Below are positions 12,258 to 25,900 of a DNA stretch of 64,000 bases, piece after piece. Position numbers and translations under genes: made by a program. The DNA comes from Odontocerum albicorne (lineage: Eukaryota; Arthropoda; Insecta; Trichoptera; Odontoceridae), in the NCBI GenBank assembly GCA_949825065.1, contig OX463846.1, forward strand, positions 8,265,366-8,329,365. Reading direction: 5' to 3'. The notes under the pieces were generated by a model. The model did not search any database. It was not told the DNA's origin and saw only the letters and a list, made by a program, of their open reading frames with translations. Numbering within the stretch: position 1 is the first letter of the stretch; each line of letters begins with the position of its first letter.

Positions 12258-13246
12258 TTAAGGTATTTGGGATGGGAATATGATTGAATAAAATTCAATA
12301 TAGTTTTCATGTCATTTTAATAAAATTCACTCGACACCAACATTTATGAATGACCAAAGATTGACAAACAATTTAAATGAGCCAAGATAAAATACATGAA
12401 CATATCCATTAGTTTTATTTTACCAATAGAAATTTTCACACAGAATTTATCAAAAAATTTAAAATATTATGCGTTATAGTGTTCGAGTTTAAATAACCCA
12501 ATAGGGGTCTATTGTAGAAAATATATGAAAAATTTTCAGAAGGGCTCTCTTCCATATGTGAAATTACTCTAACCTGACCAGAGTCAATGCTTAACTGTGA
12601 AAAGATGGACTTAACACTGCATTCAGTCCACCATTTTGTGTTATGAATCTGTAGTAAGCATTAAGTACTATTTTCAGTCAATAAAGTATATGCGAATCTA
12701 GCTCAATCCGATGGCGACTTAATTTATATTTTAATACTCTTGAAATATTATTCAACAACATAATTTTATTTCATTCATTATTCGTTAAATTGAATTTGGT
12801 TATCTTTTTGCGTAATAAAATACACAAAACCTAAATTCAAAATCTCATTTATAGAGCGGTTATTTTATTAAAAAGTTATTAACAGATGGAAAATATACTA
12901 AAAAAGTGTATTTTTTTTAATCTGGCAACATTAAAAAAAAATCTAATTTTTTTCACGTTTCAAATTAAAATAGAATTAATGTACCATATATATTTAATAC
13001 AGTGCAACTAAATATTTGACAGTTTTTAATTTCATACATTTCTTTATCGCGCCATTTTCTAAAATATCAATTTGTAATCAGATCTTAAATGATTTCTTAT
13101 CGTTAATAAACTTAATGCGATATTTTAAATAGAATGTGACAACTTTATCAATTGCACTTTAAGATATTTTTCAGTATTTTCTTTTCAAAGAAATAAATTA
13201 CAAATTTTGTTACATTATTGTGAATATTATTGGGAATTTACATATA
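12258..13246. other. AT-rich gene-free interval
   Basis: Nothing is recognised in this stretch: it is strongly AT-rich, without an open frame or repeat structure that I can name. Confidence 0.5.
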
Positions 13247-14079
13247 CAGGGTATCCCATAGCTCAACGTCAAGCCGGTATCGAGGAAGAGGCCAGCTTAT
13301 GACGGTTCGGAATTAAAAAAAAATTCTTGAAAAAGCCTTATACTTTTCGAGTTATAGGCATTTCTTCGAAAATTGTGAAAGTAGCTACCCTGCGCCAAAT
13401 ATTTATATGCTGTGACTACAAATTGCCATATTTTATGATTTTAATGGTTGTATCTCAATCCTAGATAACCCTGCTATTAGTCGGAGTCAGATATAAAACA
13501 GGAACTAGCTATTTCATGTCAAAAATGGTGACACTAGCTGTCTTACTCTAACTCGTTCATGCGCAGTATCATTTGTCTCGCTCAAATTTATTAAATTTGA
13601 TCTTTAATTACAGAAATTAATGTTTTAAAATTATTTTTAAAGGAGTATTAGGTATGTGTTGTACCATTTTGAAATCCTGACTAAACAGGCCATCTTTTGA
13701 TGTAACTTGCCAGGTTAGCGTAGTACATTATTTTTACAGTATGATGAGTTAAAGTTAGCTGATAAAAAATATTAATTTTTATGATCGGACAAAAACAGTT
13801 TTTTTTTCGAATGTGCAGATTTTTTTCGCTTTATATCTGACTCCGACTAATAGCAGGGTTATCTAGGATTGCAATACAACCATTAAAATTATAAAATATG
13901 GCAATTTGTAGTCACAGCATATAAACATTTGGCGCAGGGTAGCTACTTTCACAATTTTGAAAGAAACGCCTATAACTCGAAAATTATAAGGCTTTTTCAA
14001 GAATTTTTTTTAATTCTGAACTGTCATAAGCTGGTCTCTTCCTCGATACCGGCTTGACGTTGAGCTATGGGACATCCTG
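13247..14079. mobile_element. 833-bp foldback element with ~250-bp inverted repeats
   Basis: The element runs from CAGGGTATCCCATAGCTCAA to TTGAGCTATGGGACATCCTG and is flanked on both sides by TATA. The left arm (13247-13497) and right arm (13827-14079) are near-perfect inverted copies, including the words GTATCGAGGAAGAGGCCAGC and CTAATAGCAGGGTTATCTAGG in opposite orientation. The unique centre, 13498-13826, has no open frame. The CAGGGT-type ends are common in arthropod nonautonomous elements. Confidence 0.9.
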
Positions 14080-14081
14080 TA

Positions 14082-14112
<31 letters not shown>

Positions 14113-16263
14113 TTCCTTTCCCGAGTATTTATATTGGCTGCTTTGTATTGGAAAGGATATTTAAAATTTCTCACTAATAACAAAAAATGTCATAAACAAA
14201 AAAAAAACTCATTGATAAATATTGTAAAAATGACTAGAATTCCTATTGCTAAGTAAAGAGAATACTGAAAATATATACTAATATAAATAATGAAATTTAT
14301 TTACTATTTTAATCCTATGTTATTTTTTATTATAAATCTATTAGCTAAAAAAAATATGATATCTGACATATACATATATATTTTTTTTATTTATGTCATT
14401 GACTCTGGTCTAAAAATAATCAAATCTTATTTTACATACATTATTGGTTAATATAGAACCATAACAATCCAATCAACTGTTGAACAAATGAATATGAAAA
14501 TAAAGTAACCTTATTACGTTTTCATTCCTTATGAGAAGTGCCTACTGACTGAGTGTTTAGTGTCAATTATATTTTAAACACATGTTTTTACGGGTTTGAC
14601 TTATCTGGATATTAAAAGGGTACAATAAAACTGCAAATGACTATAACATAATAAACAAAACACTCACCAGGGAAAATTACCTGAATAAAATGAACATGAA
14701 TAATGAAAACTAATTCGTGTCTGTAATTAAGAAAAACTCAAACAGAATACCTGTTTTGACCATTTTCTAAAAACAATTTGATTTAAAAATTTCTTCAAAT
14801 GACTATCAAAAGGAAATTTAAATGAAAATCATTTTTTGTTAAAATCACAGAAACTAGAAGAAAATGAAGGATGTAAGCAAAAGTCAAAATCATGAGATAG
14901 AGAGGTATCATTCTAGAGGTTCAAGATGTTTACCACGCTTTCTGTATGGTGAACATTGGTTCTCGTACATTCTGCATGGTAAACTCTGTATTGAGCACCC
15001 TCATTCCTGGAATCCAAAGAAGAAACTCCGTTTAAATAATGCACTAACAGTTGATTGGATGCAATTCAATTCAATCACTCAATGCAAACAGAGGCAACAT
15101 GTAAATCCATTTGGAAAATGCATAGCATTTACTCAATATCGAAAAGGAGCAGTAATTTACAACTGCAATTATTGTAATTTGTAGAAGAAAAAAATAATAA
15201 TAAATAGCTTGGTATATTGCACTATATGTTTCTCAATGAGACATCTCAAAATTGAATTTCAGTCAAATATTATTGATTAAACTTTTAATCAAATACAACT
15301 ATTAATATATCTATACATAGCAGGTAATTAATTATTGCTGTTATTTTTCAAAAACTAAATAATTATTTCCCTTTCTTTTCGATGACGAGTAAATGATGCA
15401 TTCTTCTCCTCTCGCTTCTAGCTGATGGCCGACTGTTTAGACCGACATCTCTAGATTAGCCGATAATTAGCCACCATTAATACTGATGCTGAAGTTTAAC
15501 ATCTAATAAACCTTTAAAATTGATGGACGCAGATTAGTTGACTATTCATGACCATTGAAAGTTAGTTAAGTGTTAATCAGCAACTTTCAAAATGAGCAGT
15601 TAGAAATTTGATGATAATCGCTGATTATTGAGCAGATTAACAGATAAGTAGTATCTGAAGAAATTCAGATGAACTAAAAATCAGATGATTATCAATGCCC
15701 AACGAAAGTGGTGGGTATTATTTAGAGCTTATCAGCGACCGAGACTGATAGCACAAATCAACAGCTGATTAGTGACTTAACGTAACTATGGACCGAAGAC
15801 AAGTTGATAATAAGCGCCAAAAGTAACAGCGCAGATTAACCGACTGTCAGAAGCCGTGTCATAACTGGCGACCGAATAACAACCGTAGAAGCGAGGCGAA
15901 AACATTACGAGTCAAGTGGATGACACATCACAACCACAAAAAGTCCGCAGAGGACGATAAATCTATGCAATAACATGACATAATTATGTATATTAATTTT
16001 ACTTTGTAACCGCAATAACGTAAGTGTGCTTACTGAATTGTGTCATGTACAATCCATTTAATAGGGACAGACCACCTTCTAGCCAAAAGTCTCAGCTAGT
16101 CTGTCCCGAATAATTTGATATCAGATTGCTCAGTCGGCCCACTGACCAAATCGGTTTTTAGTTATTTAGTATAATAATAAATTTATCAAGTGTAAAAATA
16201 GTCTATATAATAAAAATTATGACATAAATTCAATATATATATATTCATATTTATAGTGTGCAA
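14080..16263. other. gene-free interval with odd composition at 15400-16150
   Basis: A TA run lies at 14080-14102. A 106-codon frame at 14864-15184 resembles nothing I know. About 15400-15950 is unusually rich in GATTA-containing words (GCAGATTAGTTGAC, GCTGATTAGTGAC, GCAGATTAACCGACTG) and has a balanced base composition. A hairpin GGGACAGAC...GTCTGTCCC lies at 16062-16107. An old LTR or satellite-like sequence is possible but not shown. Confidence 0.3.
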
Positions 16264-16658
<395 letters not shown>

Positions 16659-17310
16659 TATATATTGTATAATAATAATATTCAATTTATTATAATGAGG
16701 AAAAATATTCCAAAATATTAACACGACTTGATTTCAGCATGTGAGAAGCAAATCTTGAAGGAAAAATTGTAAATAAGAAAATCGTTTCTTTTATTTTCAT
16801 TTTTTTTTTCTTTTTAAACTAACTAGCCAACTACAATTGTCTATCTATAAATCTATCCACACGTTCAACTTACCGAAAACTTAATATCTACAATTATACA
16901 ATATAAAGAACTTTATATAAAAGCGCTATTTGAGTTTGAAAAAAAAATTGGTTTTCTATGTAAAACTTGTATATTTATGTCCCGACGTCCAAGAGATTAG
17001 AGCAAAACTAACGTAATGGGCTCTATCCGAATTAACCTGACTGACGGCAACTTTTCGTATTTGCCAAGTTATTGAAAATGTTTTCAAATTTCGAGTGCAT
17101 ATTCATACAAGAGTTTCGAATTAACACTTTTCTACTTAATATTCTTAAAAATGAATTTATCGTTTCGTAAATATATACTTTTATCTTGAAATAAAACTGA
17201 GAAACTTCCAATTTTCAAACACTCATTATATATAATTTAAAAGTGAATTGCTCGAAAGATCATCGTATGAAACTATATTACTGCGAGTCAACAGGATTTG
17301 GATTGAGCAC

Positions 17311-17339
17311 GGTCAGGTCAGGTCAGGTCAGGTCAGGTT
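17311..17339 (+). repeat. short (TCAGG)5 array
   Basis: Five tandem TCAGG units are followed by TTAG. TCAGG is the telomere unit of some beetles, and TTAGG is that of most insects. Five units are too few to prove a telomeric origin. Confidence 0.6.
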
Positions 17340-17644
17340 AGTGATGCAGTCTCTAAACACATGTCGCATTTCATTGTTCTCGTTTATATTCACTAACAGC
17401 TTGAGAGATCATTTTCTTCAGTTCGTCCTATGACTATAATTTCCTAGCGCTACAAACGTTTATGATGTTAATGAATGAATACTACACTGGTTTTTATTTT
17501 CCAACTTTGACTATTCAATATAGACACTCCTCCCAAGTATATCTAAAATAAAACCCTAAGTTTGTTATATTTCATGGAAATTAAAAAGATTTTTTTGCAG
17601 TTAGCAAAAATTATTTCGAAAGTAGACAGACTATGTTTCCTTAA

Positions 17645-17798
17645 CACGATGACTGCCGACGCACAAACAACTCGCTACGACGGGTGCCGGCGGCAGACTG
17701 ACCAATAGAAGTGACATACTGATATTCGCGTAAGTGCGTGATCGGCACCCAGCGCTCTCCTTTCATTACGTACAAACGCGTAATCGGCAGTCAACGTG
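17645..17798. mobile_element. 154-bp TTAA MITE (piggyBac-like)
   Basis: TTAA lies at 17641-17644 and 17799-17802. The inverted ends are CACGATGACTGCCGA and, from the right, CACGTTGACTGCCGA. It has no coding capacity and is GC-rich inside. Confidence 0.78.
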
Positions 17799-19241
17799 TT
17801 AAAAGTTAATTTTTTAACTTCTTATGTCTTCTTTCTCAGCGAAATGTTTTGAAGTTAAAAAAAAAACAAATTCAAAACCACTGACATGTTAAAAATACTT
17901 CCAAATCAAATGATTAATATTTCATGTTTTATTGAGAACGAACTAAGGAACGAATATTGAGATGAAAGAAAAAATTATAAAAGCAAATAAGGACCAGTCT
18001 AATGGATGCAGTCAAACAGAACTATTACACCTGAACTATTCGGGTTGCACAATGGGGATCCTTGATGTCACTGCTAACAATATACTTGAATCGATAATGA
18101 ATGTTCAAATATTCGAGGCACTATTTCCAAAACATGGAGTGGCATTGATGCTGTCTACGTGGTCCAATGAGCTGAATCCTGGGGACTTGTCACAAGAGAG
18201 AGGTGGCTGAAGTGGCTGAACAAACAGCTCATCGCCAACTTCTGACGGACCCGATATATACTCTAATTTATCTTTAAAATATCTGCCAATTATGAAAATA
18301 TGCTAAGCCTAAATATACCTTAAACCTACTTGAAATAAAATGTAGTCAGCTCTTATTCCTCTCATTTATGATAGAAATTTGTGAATCGTTGTCACAATCA
18401 TTCAATAAAACCTTAACTATAAGAATAATCATCCTGACGAGCCTCACAATCAAATTGCATTATCGATGACGTCTCTAAAACAATGTGATCAGCTCGGATG
18501 TAAGTGGTGATATGTACACAACAAAAACTACAATACTGTGTCTTCAGAAACTAAAATTACAATTGTTCGCAGTTTCATCTTAAAAACGTAAGAATGAAGA
18601 AACTGATACAAAGAGATCATACGCGATGTACATAACCTTATCAAATAATCTTAAGCTGAGAGATTCCAAACTACATACTGATACTGGTTTAAACACAACG
18701 AAATTGATATTGTATCTTCCACTTTCTTTATTACCAACAGTCTGAAATTGAAGAAAACATTAAAATAACCGATGATCATAACACCTCGAGTTAGAGCTAT
18801 CAGCTATCGCGGTAAATATAGATTAAAAACTACATTCTTTTTATGTTGGAAGGCAGCTTTAAAGGTCTTAAAGAATTAACAAACTCTAGTATACAATATA
18901 TTTTTCATGTACATTTTTCAAAAATACTGTGATATACATACACAAGTGGCATATTGGCCGCAAATCTGATCAACATCTAAAGATAAATCAATTTCAGTTG
19001 TCTCCTCCGATACTTAAGGCTCCGGGCGTGAATCAAACTAATCGACAGTCAGACACGAGGAAAAATATAAAATGACTAAACCAATTTGTCTAGAATGTTA
19101 ATTCCACGCCACCCAACACGGTTTATTAAAATATAACTAAAGAGTATTCTGAAATGAACACATACTCATTGCGTCGCTTGTAAATAACTAAATAGAACAT
19201 AAATAATATGTCGATACATCTAACATAACCTAAAATGAATT

Positions 19242-19247
19242 TATTAT
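19242..19247 (-). other. candidate polyadenylation signal for ZSWIM8
   Basis: On the minus strand an AATAAA hexamer lies about 600 nt after the stop codon. The region between holds no recognised transposon, which fits a 3' UTR. Other AATAAA hexamers lie further downstream (for example near 18730), so the real end is open. Confidence 0.3.
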
Positions 19248-19419
19248 AAAACTGACTATGTGACGCACACATTAACATACTGAAAACATGAGTCGGTCAA
19301 GGGATGTTAATGGTGTTGTTACTCTCCGGGCACAAGTGCACGCTGCAATGCGACAGAAATTTACTCCACACACTGCATCATGCAGAAGGGTGCAAACCGA
19401 ATATTGATCTTTTGCACAG

Positions 19420-19836
19420 TCAAGTGTTCCTCACATGCAGGAAGCGTCCGCCCCTGCCACGCCAAGTACCGGGCCTCCGGGCGGTTCTCCAAGCATCTCG
19501 AGATCCGAGACTTTCGTCACTTCCCATAGCCGCGTTGTTTTCTTGCCTCTCTTGGACCTCTTGTAAGTTGGCCGGCACGAAATCTTCCCTAGCTGGAGGC
19601 GGTTCTCGAAAGTTTGGCTCTTGAATTTCTTGGGGCACAAAAGGTGGTGGCGGCACGTTGAACTGAGGAAAGACAAACGTGGGGCAGTCTTGGACTACTC
19701 TGACAGGTTGAAGGATGTCATTGTAGTATAGACAGCGCGAGGGCACGGTCTCCTGGTCGGGAGAGGATGCCTCGCACTCCGAGGGGGACGGGGGGGAGAG
19801 GCTCGCTGCACTGCCGCTCGCCTCTGAACACCTTTG
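19420..19836 (-). other. 138-codon in-frame open extension after the ZSWIM8 stop
   Basis: The reading frame directly after the ZSWIM8 TGA stays open from CAA at 19836 to a TGA at 19422-19420. The segment is GC-rich compared with the AT-rich flanks, as the exons of this gene are. The peptide is Pro/Glu/Gln-rich with stretches such as FNVPPPPFVPQEIQEPNFRE. It may be 3' UTR, a readthrough extension, or a tail used by another splice form. A second frame is also open for about 80 codons here, so openness alone is weak evidence. Confidence 0.4.
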
Positions 19837-19903
19837 TCATTTTCCGTTGGCCTGAAGAGCGGCGTTTATTTGCGTCCAGAGATCTTTTTGGCAGGATTTA
19901 GAT
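19837..19903 (-). CDS. ZSWIM8: ZSWIM8 last coding exon with TGA stop
   Basis: This exon completes residue 1744 and gives 1745-1765 and the stop codon TGA at 19839-19837. The acceptor is ATTTTTTTCAG at 19904. The tail RSKSCQKDLWTQINAALQ matches the family end KRSKQTKELWQRV, so the stop is where the known proteins end. The base after the stop is C, which gives the leaky context TGA-C. Confidence 0.92.
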
Positions 19904-22900
19904 CTGAAAAAAATATTAAGACCATATATAGTCAGAAATAAATGTATATAGATAAAACATCCCCGGAGAAGGTTGAATTGGACAAGTGAACATCAACTAT
20001 ATGGGAAAATTGGCTACAAATACAAAAAAAAAAATTATTTATCAATATTCCTATGAAAAACATGCTACAAAATGTGAATTTAACAGAAAAGCTTACTCCA
20101 CAATAAAATAATATAATTTTTTTATATGTGTTTAAGAGCATACCTTCACAGTCCATTTCAATAAAAAAATAGGATGCATATTTCATGATGTTACTAAATA
20201 ATAACATCATAAAACTGATTTCTGAGAAATGGATCCTAACCAAAAACTACACAACCCAAAAAATTAACTCAAAAGATATTAACAAATATAGTGTTACTTG
20301 GACATAACTCCAGGGGGGAAATTGTTTAAAAACTGGAAAAATTATATTTTTTGTACATAATTTATCATTTTTTTTATGGCAAAAGTAGAATTGTAATGAT
20401 TAATTTTAAATATAATTATGTTCACATAAATTTTGTGCAAAGTTATATTCTTCTTAAATGTTTAAAAATAGTAAAATATATTCAGATACACCATCAACTA
20501 AGAAAAGTTCTTAAATTCTCCAATAATAAAAGGAAAATGTATACAGCACTGTTTAAAGAGCACTCTCTAAAGAATAAAAAACTAAATTTACATTCAATGT
20601 CATTTTTTTTAAATTCCCCAAGTTAACGTAAGAACTAAAATATAAATAAGCTTTAAATATATCATCAAGATAATTTGCTGCCAAATTTCATAGTTAATAT
20701 TAAACAAATCAAAACTTAATAATTTAAAAATATAAAAAAGCATTTGTATGTATGATGATTGAGAATTGATCAAACAAATCAAAACTTAATAATTTAAAAA
20801 TATACAAAGCATTTGTATGTATGATGATTGAGAATAGATCAAATTTTAACACAAAGAATGAGAAAAAATACATTTTAGTAGACATGATACTCGCATGTAT
20901 CAATAAAATGAATTGCTGCCAGCTAGCGCTAACTTAAATGGAATCAACTAGTATGAAGAAGTATACCTCCTGATACACTGCAGCCAGTCCTTAAACTGAG
21001 CTGTCCCTTCAGGCGTGAGCTGCAGCGCGGTGCGGGCCGAGACCACCACATTAGCAAACTCCTCGTAGTCTGAAGCCGTGAGGTGGTACAACATCTGATG
21101 CATGCACTGGATGTACCTGGAATGTCAGAATAACAATAAAATAAGTACAGTCGAGCGCCGAATATCCGTGGTAATTGGGGGACACTCGAGCCTGGATGAT
21201 TGAAAAACACGGTTGATCCAAATTAAATTTATATTGAGTTAAATATTTTAAGAGATAAAATGCTACTATAGATAAATTTTGCTACACAAGATAAGTACAT
21301 AAACAAGCTTTTTCAATATTTGACAGATACAACCACTAAACATCGATATCATTCCTGAAAACCTCCAATTAACATATTTTCGTGTCGGTTTAGACGCGGG
21401 GAAACACCACCAAACTTAATAGCGTTAGTCAATTGGTATAATATAAACCATAGATTTTATATCAGTTTAGGTCCTTGCTCTGTAATTTTCAAAATGTGAC
21501 GTTCAATACGTTCATTAAAAAGTTGGAGTTTTTATCGAAATTACTAAAAGACATTGTAATTTTTTTAAAGCCATAGTCTTGTTTGTGCTCCACTGATAAA
21601 ATAAAAACCTTGAAACCAATAGGGTCATACCATTATCTTCAGAAGAAAAAAGTTTTTAGTAAACAAAATAAGTGCTTAGTCATCCAGTTTACAGGTCACC
21701 AGTTTGATGATCTGCTGTCGTCCGATTGCATGTACATTTTTATTAAGGTTATTTATGAATTTCATCAAATTTACTATTTCCTTATATCAAAAAACTCATT
21801 ACAGCATAGCATAAAAATTACACATCGCATGCATACCTTTACATTCCAAATCACAGTTTTCACATCATATACCTTGAATTTTTACATTTTAAGGCACTGA
21901 AAAAACAAATGTGGTAAACGTAAAGGCCTTTTTTGAGGAGTCATTTCTACCATTTGGAAACAACTGCCTATAAACATAATAAAGGTGACACACTGGAGGT
22001 GGTTAGGTCGCATATTAAAGATGCCTGGTACCTGGTCAAACTGTGGTTTTACTGCCCCCAAAGAACTCGACAAATCGGGCATCCATTCTACACTATGCAA
22101 TGGTATTATAAGGAAATTCAGTCTCGGCCTAACATGGGAGAATGTGGAGTATTTAGCTATGGCTAACCTGGATGGAGGAGGTTTATGGCATCTCTATGTT
22201 CCTGATGGAATATATAGAACATTGTTTGACAACCTTTTTAGCCTTACAGCCTATGGACACGGACACAGGGATCAATGGAGAGGAATCGTCGGAGGCTATC
22301 ACGGGAGTCAGGATCCTCAGTTATGAGCAACGTGACAGGATAGATATCTCAATATTCAACTTCTAAATTAAGTGAAAACAGCAAAGACAAAGCGCTCAGA
22401 ATTTTAAGTACTGTGAATGAAGACACAGACCCTGAACTGATCTGTACACTACCTAAAAGGTGGAAAGGCACAATCCCTAATGTCTTACATAAGAAACAAA
22501 ATAAAAAAATATTGAAATACTTACATCTGTTGACATTTCTGCACAAGGGGCGCGAGAGGGCCGCGTAGTGTCTGCATGAGCACTGCTTGGTTGCTCCTTG
22601 CCAGATAGTGGGCCGCTTCCATAGCCAAATCGTACAGCACGAAGGGGCTGACCACAGAGTTGACAGCGCACACGCAGAACTGGTGCAGGTACTGGCTACC
22701 CAACTTCTTTGAAACACGCAGCAGCCACTTAACATTTTCCCCGTATGGTGGAGTCCTGAAATGAAGTCTTGTTCTGTTTATTTTATTGCTGTTTCCAAAA
22801 AAAAAAAAATAAACACTTGATTTATAAATTATGAAATTTACTTCACCACGTACGCTATAAATTTCTTAAGCTGCAACCTGACCCTTTTATCTAGATCAAA

Positions 22901-25900
22901 GATTCCCAAAGTGGTCTATATGGACCCCCAAGGGTCAATTTCAACTTGCAGGGGGTCTATGTCAGCGAGAAAAGAAATTGGGGGTGCACGAGATGTAAAT
23001 GGGGGTCCACATAAGCAGATCCCATTTAAGCAGATCATCATCAATATTTAGGCCTTCCGTAAATGTTTCATTACACCTAATACGGATGGCGTGTACATAA
23101 TACTTATATTAGACATAGAAAATACTTATATAAAGAAATCTAATGCAAATCATTGAATGTGGAGATTTAAAACTATTCCTCACTAATTTGAAGCCAAATA
23201 TTGAATCATTGCTATCAGAGCATCAGGTTCATCCCTCTCATTAACAGTATTATTTGTGTATTAATTTTATGTAAGAATTTGACTAGGTTTTGATTCGTTT
23301 CGTTCCAAAGCCAAATTTTTACTTGCATTTTGTGTCTTTTCAATAAAGGTATGAATAAAAATTGTACATGTTAATCTTTTTTTACAATTGTCCACTCTAC
23401 AAAAAACCTTATCAAGGTGAACGGCACTGTGTTAGCTGTCAAAAACACATTTGAAGTTAATAAGTTTAGGAAAATTCAATACTAGGCAAGCAGAGGGTCT
23501 ACGGAAAACAAAAAATCGCCAAGTGGTCTACGGGGCGAAAAAGTATTCTCAATACGTCACACACACAATCAAGTTCTATATGGACCACGGAAATCTCAAG
23601 ATTTTTACAGAGCTAAAAAGACAAGTTTTCCTGAAAACTTTTATATAAAGAACCATTCTGCTCCATGTGTATACTGCCGTTCTGCAGACATTACAAAGAG
23701 GTCATCGAGTTTATCTACATAGGTGATCTTATTTCGAGGAATGGAGGATGTGAAGCAGAAATTCGAAGACAAATTGGAATGAAAAAATCAGCAAGAAATA
23801 GTCTGATAAAGATGTGGATTAATAGGGCTCAGAAGAACCAAAATCCGTCTAGTTAAGAAGATTATGGTGTGGAAATATGGATGATGAGAAAGAAGGAAAG
23901 AAACATGATAGATGCCTTCGACGTATGTTGGGAGGTGGATGCTCTGTATACCATAAACCGCAAGCCTCTATCATCCAAGAATACGAGATTACCAAAAGAC
24001 TTTCGACAACATGCAAAAAAATAATCTTAATATACTTCGGGCACATTGCTAGAAAAAATTATGCAAGTCTAGAGAAGGTGGTGATCACAGGGACAGTTGA
24101 GTGTGAGCTGAAAAACATCTGACGTCCTCGCATCCAGGCTCACCCTCATATTAGTAGGGATGTATTTCAATTGGGAGTTATGAGATGAGCCCAAACTGTT
24201 GGATAGCTTCTCTCTCAATTATAGTTCCTTTTTCCATTGTCTTTATATACGAGGCATATCCAAACTAAGTGTACTGAATTTTTGTAGGTTACAATTTTTT
24301 TTATTTAAACAAAAAAATTACGTGGTTACCGTAGTACATATTAGGGGGACCGGAAAGAAATCAAAATTTTTGGGAGTACCACTTTAAGGTCAGTCTGCGT
24401 CGAGACACAAAAGAGAAAACACGTGCTTTTTGGTGCTAGTAGTTTGTGAGGGTTGTAAATTCATTATTTTTGCAAAGATTATTTTTTCCGTCGTTTGTGA
24501 AGAATGTCAAGGCCGACTATTGACGAAGAACATTTACGCCACTGTATGTTGTTTTTATTTGACCGGGGATTGAAGGCGAAAGAAGTGACAGAAACAATTA
24601 CTGCTACATATGGAGACGTATTAAGACTCAATAAATGTCTAGATGGATAAAAAAATTTAAAAATAATGATAGGGACCTGAAGAACGCCCCTAAAACTGGA
24701 AGACCAACAAAATTGGATGATGATGCGCTGACGTCATTGGTTGAATCTGACCCTCGTCAAACAATAGCTGAATTATCAATTAAACTCGATTGTCCATGGT
24801 CAACAGTGCAGGAACATCTTAGTCGCATTGGAAAAATTCATAAACAAGGAGTTTGGGTTCCGCACGTGTTGACGCCAGCTGCGCTCGAGCAGCGAATAAC
24901 GATATGCACGTCCCTTTTGTCCAGGTATAAAGTGGACCCATTTCTTCGAAGAATAATAACTTGCGACGAGAAATGGGTCTTGTACAATAATCCCACACGA
25001 AAAAAACAATGGTTTCTCGGGGCCAGTCGGCTGTTCCTACACCAAAACCAACGTTGACTCTAAAAAAGGTTCTCCTCTGTGTATGGTGGGATATCGAAGG
25101 TGTTGTTCACTATGAACTATTGAAACCAGGAGAAACAATTAATGCAGCTCTTTATTGTCAACAACTGGAGAGAATGAAAGAGGAACTAAGAAAAAAACGT
25201 CCACTTTTGGTCAATAACCAACCCAGGATGCTTCAACAGGATAACGCGCGGCCACATACTGCGATAATCACCCAGAATAAAATAATGCAACTTGGACTGG
25301 AACTTTTACCTCACCCCCCCTATTCCCCTGACATAGCCCCCTCAGATTATCACCTTTTCAGATCATTGGAACACTCCCTCCGCGATAAAACATTCAAAAA
25401 TATTGATGAAGTAAAAAATCATATCGAAAAGTTTTTTAAGGAAAAACCATTTTTTTTTTACAAAAATGGAATTGAAAAGCTGCCTGATAGATGGAGAAAG
25501 GTCTTGGAAAACGATGGAAACTATTTCATTGATTAATTTCTTTTTGTATTTTTTTTAAATAAAATTTTTAAATGTATTACTTTTTTTTTGATTTCTTTCC
25601 GGTCCCCCTAATATGTAAGCTATTTTTCGACATAGTCGCCATTCCTCTCAATGCAGGTGGTGAAGCGGGGTATCAACTTTTTGATGCCTTCCTCGAAGTA
25701 GTTTCCCGCCGACCCCTCCGTCCACTTATCCACCTCCTCCTTTACCTCATCGTCGGTTGAAAACCTTTTTCCACCCATGAGCAGCTTCAGGGAGGTAAAG
25801 AGATAGTAATCTGAAGGTGCTAGGTCAAGGGAATGCGCGGGATGGTCCAGGACATCCCATTTAAACGAGGCGAGCAGTTCCGTCTGTCATTGTCGTGCAG

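Noticed and set aside
14864..15184. 106-codon open frame
   Set aside because: No motif, no splice context, no family resemblance; treated as chance.
19304..19624. Plus-strand 106-codon frame over the ZSWIM8 3' region
   Set aside because: It is antisense to the open extension after the ZSWIM8 stop and has no independent support.
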